A stretch of DNA of 8,631 bases from an uncultured Atopobium sp. GTDB taxonomy: Bacteria; Actinomycetota; Coriobacteriia; Coriobacteriales; Atopobiaceae. Position 1 is the first letter of the stretch; each line of letters starts with the position of its first letter. Positions 6,730-8,631 of this stretch are shown piece by piece. Position numbers and translations under genes: made by a program. Location of the stretch: assembly GCA_900555335.1 (NCBI GenBank), contig USKU01000053.1, positions 1 through 8,631 of the forward strand, in the 5' to 3' direction. The notes beneath the pieces were generated by a model. The model had not been told where the DNA came from, did no database searches, and worked only from the letters and a program-made list of their open reading frames with translations.

Positions 6730-6766
6730 AAAAAATATGCACCCAAGCTTGTGCTTGGGTGCATAT
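6730..6766 (-). terminator. Intrinsic terminator of pyruvate kinase, perhaps bidirectional
   Basis: ATATGCACCCAAGC (6735-6748) and its exact complement (6753-6766) form a 14-bp perfect stem with a 4-nt TTGT loop. On the minus strand the stem is followed directly by a run of five Ts (6734-6730). It begins 22 nt past the pyruvate kinase stop codon. On the plus strand, 36 nt after the ABC operon, the stem has no T run, so it would terminate that operon less well but may still protect its 3' end. Confidence 0.9.
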
Positions 6767-6788
6767 AACGTTAAAGCTGAAATGCGGT

Positions 6789-8231
6789 TTACTGAACCTG
6801 GCAAATCATAGCAACATTAGTTGAAGTGGTGTAGTCACCAAGACGTGGGCTGGTATGAGGATCGCCAGCAGTCAGAACAACAATGTCACCGGTCTCAACG
6901 ACACCAACTTCCTTTGCAATGTTCAAAGCGTTGTACATGGTGTTAGAAAGAGTGCCCTGCTCAGAGGTCTTGAATGCATAGACACCCCAATAGAAGCAGG
7001 TACGACGAACTGCCTCATCAGATGGAGACATTGCATACAGAGGACGCTTTGGACGGAAGTTAGAAACAAGGCGAGCAGTGCGGCCAGAGTGTGTTGGGCA
7101 GATGATGCACTTAGCGTCAACACGGATTGCCATATCAACTGCAGCAAAGCCTGTAGCACCGTTGACGTTCTTAAGACCCTCACGCTGGTGATAGACATCC
7201 TTGACTGGCAGGTACTTCTCGGTTTCCTTGCAGATGGAAGCCATGGTCTTTACTGCCTCAACAGGGTACTTACCAGCTGCAGACTCACCAGAAAGCATGA
7301 CGCAGTCAGTGCCGTCGTAGATTGCGTTAGCAACGTCCGTAACCTCTGCACGGGTTGGGCGAGGGTTGCGAATCATAGAGTCAAGCATCTGAGTTGCGGT
7401 GATGACAGGCTTGTAAGCATCGTTGCATTTCTTGATGATAGTCTTCTGGATGTGAGGAACCTCAGCTGCAGGAACCTCAACGCCAAGGTCACCACGGGCA
7501 ACCATGATGCCGTTAGAAGCTGCAAGAATCTCGTCGAAGTTCTTTACGCCAAGAGCAGACTCAATCTTAGGGAAGATCTGTACGTTAGGAGTACCCATCT
7601 CACGGCAGATGTTACGAATCTCCTCAACTGCAGCGCCGTCACGGATGAAGGAAGCAGCAATTGCGTCAATACCAAGCTCGCAACCAAACATGATGTCTGC
7701 GCGGTCCTGCTCAGTGACGGAAGGAAGGCCAATGTTGACGTTAGGAACGTTTACGCCCTTCTTCTCGCCAAGCTCACCACCGTTGATGATCTTGCAGTGC
7801 ATGTCAGTGCCCTCAACATGATCAACCTCAAGACCAATGAGACCGTCATCAATAAGGATGATGGAGCCCTTCTTGACCTCTTTTGGAAGATTCTTGTAGT
7901 CAAGTGAGAAGCGCTGAGCATTGCCGATGACGTCATCATCAGTGGTGACAATAACGGAATCACCAGTAGTAAGGGTGACCTTCTTGCCATCCTCGAGAAG
8001 ACCGGTGCGAACCTCAGGACCCTTGGTATCAAGCATGATAGCAATAGGAATACCAAGCTCATCAGAGATAGAACGAACGCGACCAATCATAGTGCGGTGA
8101 TACTCATGGCTACCGTGCGAGAAGTTAAAACGTGCGACGTTCATACCAGCAAGAATGAGCTCACGAAGGACCTCATCACTTTCTGTAGCAGGACCCATAG
8201 TACAAACAATCTTGGTCTTTTTGCGAGCCAT
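6789..8231 (-). CDS. pyk: Pyruvate kinase
   Basis: This enzyme transfers phosphate from phosphoenolpyruvate to ADP, making pyruvate and ATP, the last step of glycolysis in the cytosol. At 480 residues it is the standard short bacterial form without the extra C-terminal PEP-utiliser-like domain of Bacillus-type enzymes. Active-site features are intact: ARFNFSHG (33-40), MLDTKGPEVRTG (66-77), PKIES (221-225) with catalytic Lys222 and metal ligand Glu224, ARGDLG with Asp248, ATQMLDSM with Thr280, and PRPTRAE (290-296). The B domain spans about 71-168 and the C-terminal allosteric domain about 345-480. I chose the ATG at 8231 because AAGGAG lies 4 nt upstream and MARKKTKIVCTMGPA is the usual beginning. 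It is preceded on the same strand by D-lactate dehydrogenase 79 nt away, with a cre-like site between, and is followed by a strong terminator. Confidence 0.97.
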   Translation of the reverse strand: MARKKTKIVCTMGPATESDEVLRELILAGMNVARFNFSHGSHEYHRTMIGRVRSISDELGIPIAIMLDTKGPEVRTGLLEDGKKVTLTTGDSVIVTTDDDVIGNAQRFSLDYKNLPKEVKKGSIILIDDGLIGLEVDHVEGTDMHCKIINGGELGEKKGVNVPNVNIGLPSVTEQDRADIMFGCELGIDAIAASFIRDGAAVEEIRNICREMGTPNVQIFPKIESALGVKNFDEILAASNGIMVARGDLGVEVPAAEVPHIQKTIIKKCNDAYKPVITATQMLDSMIRNPRPTRAEVTDVANAIYDGTDCVMLSGESAAGKYPVEAVKTMASICKETEKYLPVKDVYHQREGLKNVNGATGFAAVDMAIRVDAKCIICPTHSGRTARLVSNFRPKRPLYAMSPSDEAVRRTCFYWGVYAFKTSEQGTLSNTMYNALNIAKEVGVVETGDIVVLTAGDPHTSPRLGDYTTSTNVAMICQVQ

Positions 8232-8264
8232 ATCTCTCCTTTTCATAGGAATTGAAATCACATT

Positions 8265-8283
8265 CGGTTATCAATAGTAACCG
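8265..8283. repeat. Inverted repeat in the pyk upstream region
   Basis: CGGTTA (8265-8270) and TAACCG (8278-8283) are complementary 6-base arms around 7 bp. The repeat lies about 35-50 nt upstream of the pyruvate kinase start and partly overlaps the cre-like site. It could be an operator or a weak RNA hairpin; there is no T tract, so it is not a convincing terminator. Confidence 0.4.
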
Positions 8284-8289
8284 TTTTCA
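8276..8289 (-). promoter_or_regulatory. cre-like catabolite-responsive element upstream of pyk
   Basis: On the minus strand TGAAAACGGTTACT matches the CcpA-type consensus TGWNANCGNTNWCA at 13 of 14 positions, with only the final A replaced by T. It begins about 58 nt upstream of the pyruvate kinase ATG. CcpA or related LacI-family regulators are known to activate pyk and ldh in lactic acid bacteria, which fits the gene content. Whether this organism has such a regulator cannot be seen here. Confidence 0.45.
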
Positions 8290-8310
8290 GAGTGTTTGTT
8301 TCTCTGGTAC

Positions 8311-8631
8311 TTAGCAAACCACACTTTTATCAATGTAATCAGTACCCTCAGCAAAAGCAGTTGCGTTATCTAGCGTAACCTGAGCAATCTGAGAAAGTGC
8401 CTCATGAGTAAAGAACGCCTGGTGACTTGTCATGACAACGTTAGGGAAAGAGCAAAGCGTAGAGGTAACTGAATCAAAGACCTCAGCGCCGCGGTCCTTA
8501 TAGACGTTTGGATTTTCTTCTTCATAAACGTCAAGACCACAAGCACCAATTTTGCCAGAAAGAATGCCGCGAATAAGAGCATTGGTATCAATAAGTCCAC
8601 CGCGACCAGTATTAACGAGGATAACGCCATC
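8311..8631 (-). CDS. ldhA: D-lactate dehydrogenase, C-terminal part (5' end outside window)
   Basis: This is the last 106 residues of a D-isomer-specific 2-hydroxyacid dehydrogenase, reading from the window edge at 8631 to a TAA at 8313-8311. It reduces pyruvate to D-lactate with NADH. The visible part holds the end of the NAD-binding domain (VNTGRGGLIDTNALI with catalytic Arg10 of the fragment), the acidic partner Glu37 in GLDVYEEE, and the catalytic His70 in TSHQAFFTHEAL. The HQAFFT motif and the long insert after DVYEEE are typical of the LdhA group rather than of phosphoglycerate dehydrogenases. A related 2-hydroxyacid dehydrogenase such as a hydroxyisocaproate enzyme remains possible. 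There is no obvious terminator before pyruvate kinase, so read-through into it is plausible. The frame is intact to the edge. Confidence 0.92.
   Translation of the reverse strand, partial: DGVILVNTGRGGLIDTNALIRGILSGKIGACGLDVYEEENPNVYKDRGAEVFDSVTSTLCSFPNVVMTSHQAFFTHEALSQIAQVTLDNATAFAEGTDYIDKSVVC

Noticed and set aside
6855..7907. 350-codon open frame on the plus strand
   Set aside because: It lies entirely antisense to pyruvate kinase, which has every conserved motif. The antisense translation shows no recognisable domain, and no good ribosome binding site was seen. Long antisense frames arise from biased codon use in highly expressed genes.
8232..8261. In-frame GTG start adding 10 residues to pyruvate kinase
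   Set aside because: It has no ribosome binding site, extends past the usual MARKKTKIVCTMGP beginning and would overlap the leader; the ATG at 8231 has AAGGAG upstream.
8430..8630. 66-codon minus-strand open frame at the right edge
   Set aside because: It is out of frame with the D-lactate dehydrogenase fragment (8631-8311), which reads through the whole stretch with catalytic motifs.

Overview
The window looks like ordinary chromosomal DNA from a fermentative bacterium, with GC content in the mid-40s percent by eye. Protein sequence flavour (an ArlR-like two-component pair, a UBA-like/DUF4342 membrane protein, an IrtAB/YbtPQ-like ABC pair, a D-lactate dehydrogenase next to a short pyruvate kinase) suggests a low-GC actinobacterium of the Coriobacteriia (Atopobium/Lancefieldella/Olsenella type). 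A Firmicute cannot be excluded. This is inference from protein character; no rRNA or other phylogenetic marker is present. I see no tRNA, rRNA, CRISPR array, insertion sequence or phage gene.

Layout. The left edge (1-184) holds a long hairpin and, on the minus strand, a short ORF whose strong ribosome binding site lies inside that hairpin. Then come three minus-strand genes, read right to left: a 180-residue UBA-like/DUF4342 membrane protein (2836-2294), an OmpR-family response regulator (2240-1536) and a membrane sensor histidine kinase (1555-185) that overlaps the regulator gene by 20 nt. They probably form one operon. A 314-bp intergenic region (2837-3150) separates this operon from two divergently transcribed plus-strand genes for the two half-transporters of a heterodimeric ABC system (3151-4950 and 4965-6698, 14 nt apart). 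That region contains a perfect 15-bp palindrome inside a candidate promoter. A strong hairpin at 6735-6766 with a T tract on the minus side ends the converging pyruvate kinase gene (8231-6789). Upstream of pyruvate kinase, on the same strand, is the C-terminal third of a D-lactate dehydrogenase (8631-8311), cut by the window edge. A near-consensus catabolite-responsive element lies between these two genes.

How it may work together. Pyruvate kinase (PEP to pyruvate) and D-lactate dehydrogenase (pyruvate to D-lactate) are consecutive steps at the end of lactate fermentation, so their adjacency makes metabolic sense. The two-component system is the natural candidate regulator of the divergent transporter. 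The UBA-like/DUF4342 protein encoded first in its operon may be an accessory membrane component. The transporter substrate and the sensed signal cannot be read from the sequence. No feature here proves a wholly new system; the best leads are the UBA/DUF4342-two-component-ABC cluster, the hairpin-buried ribosome binding site at the left edge, and the cre-like site before pyruvate kinase.
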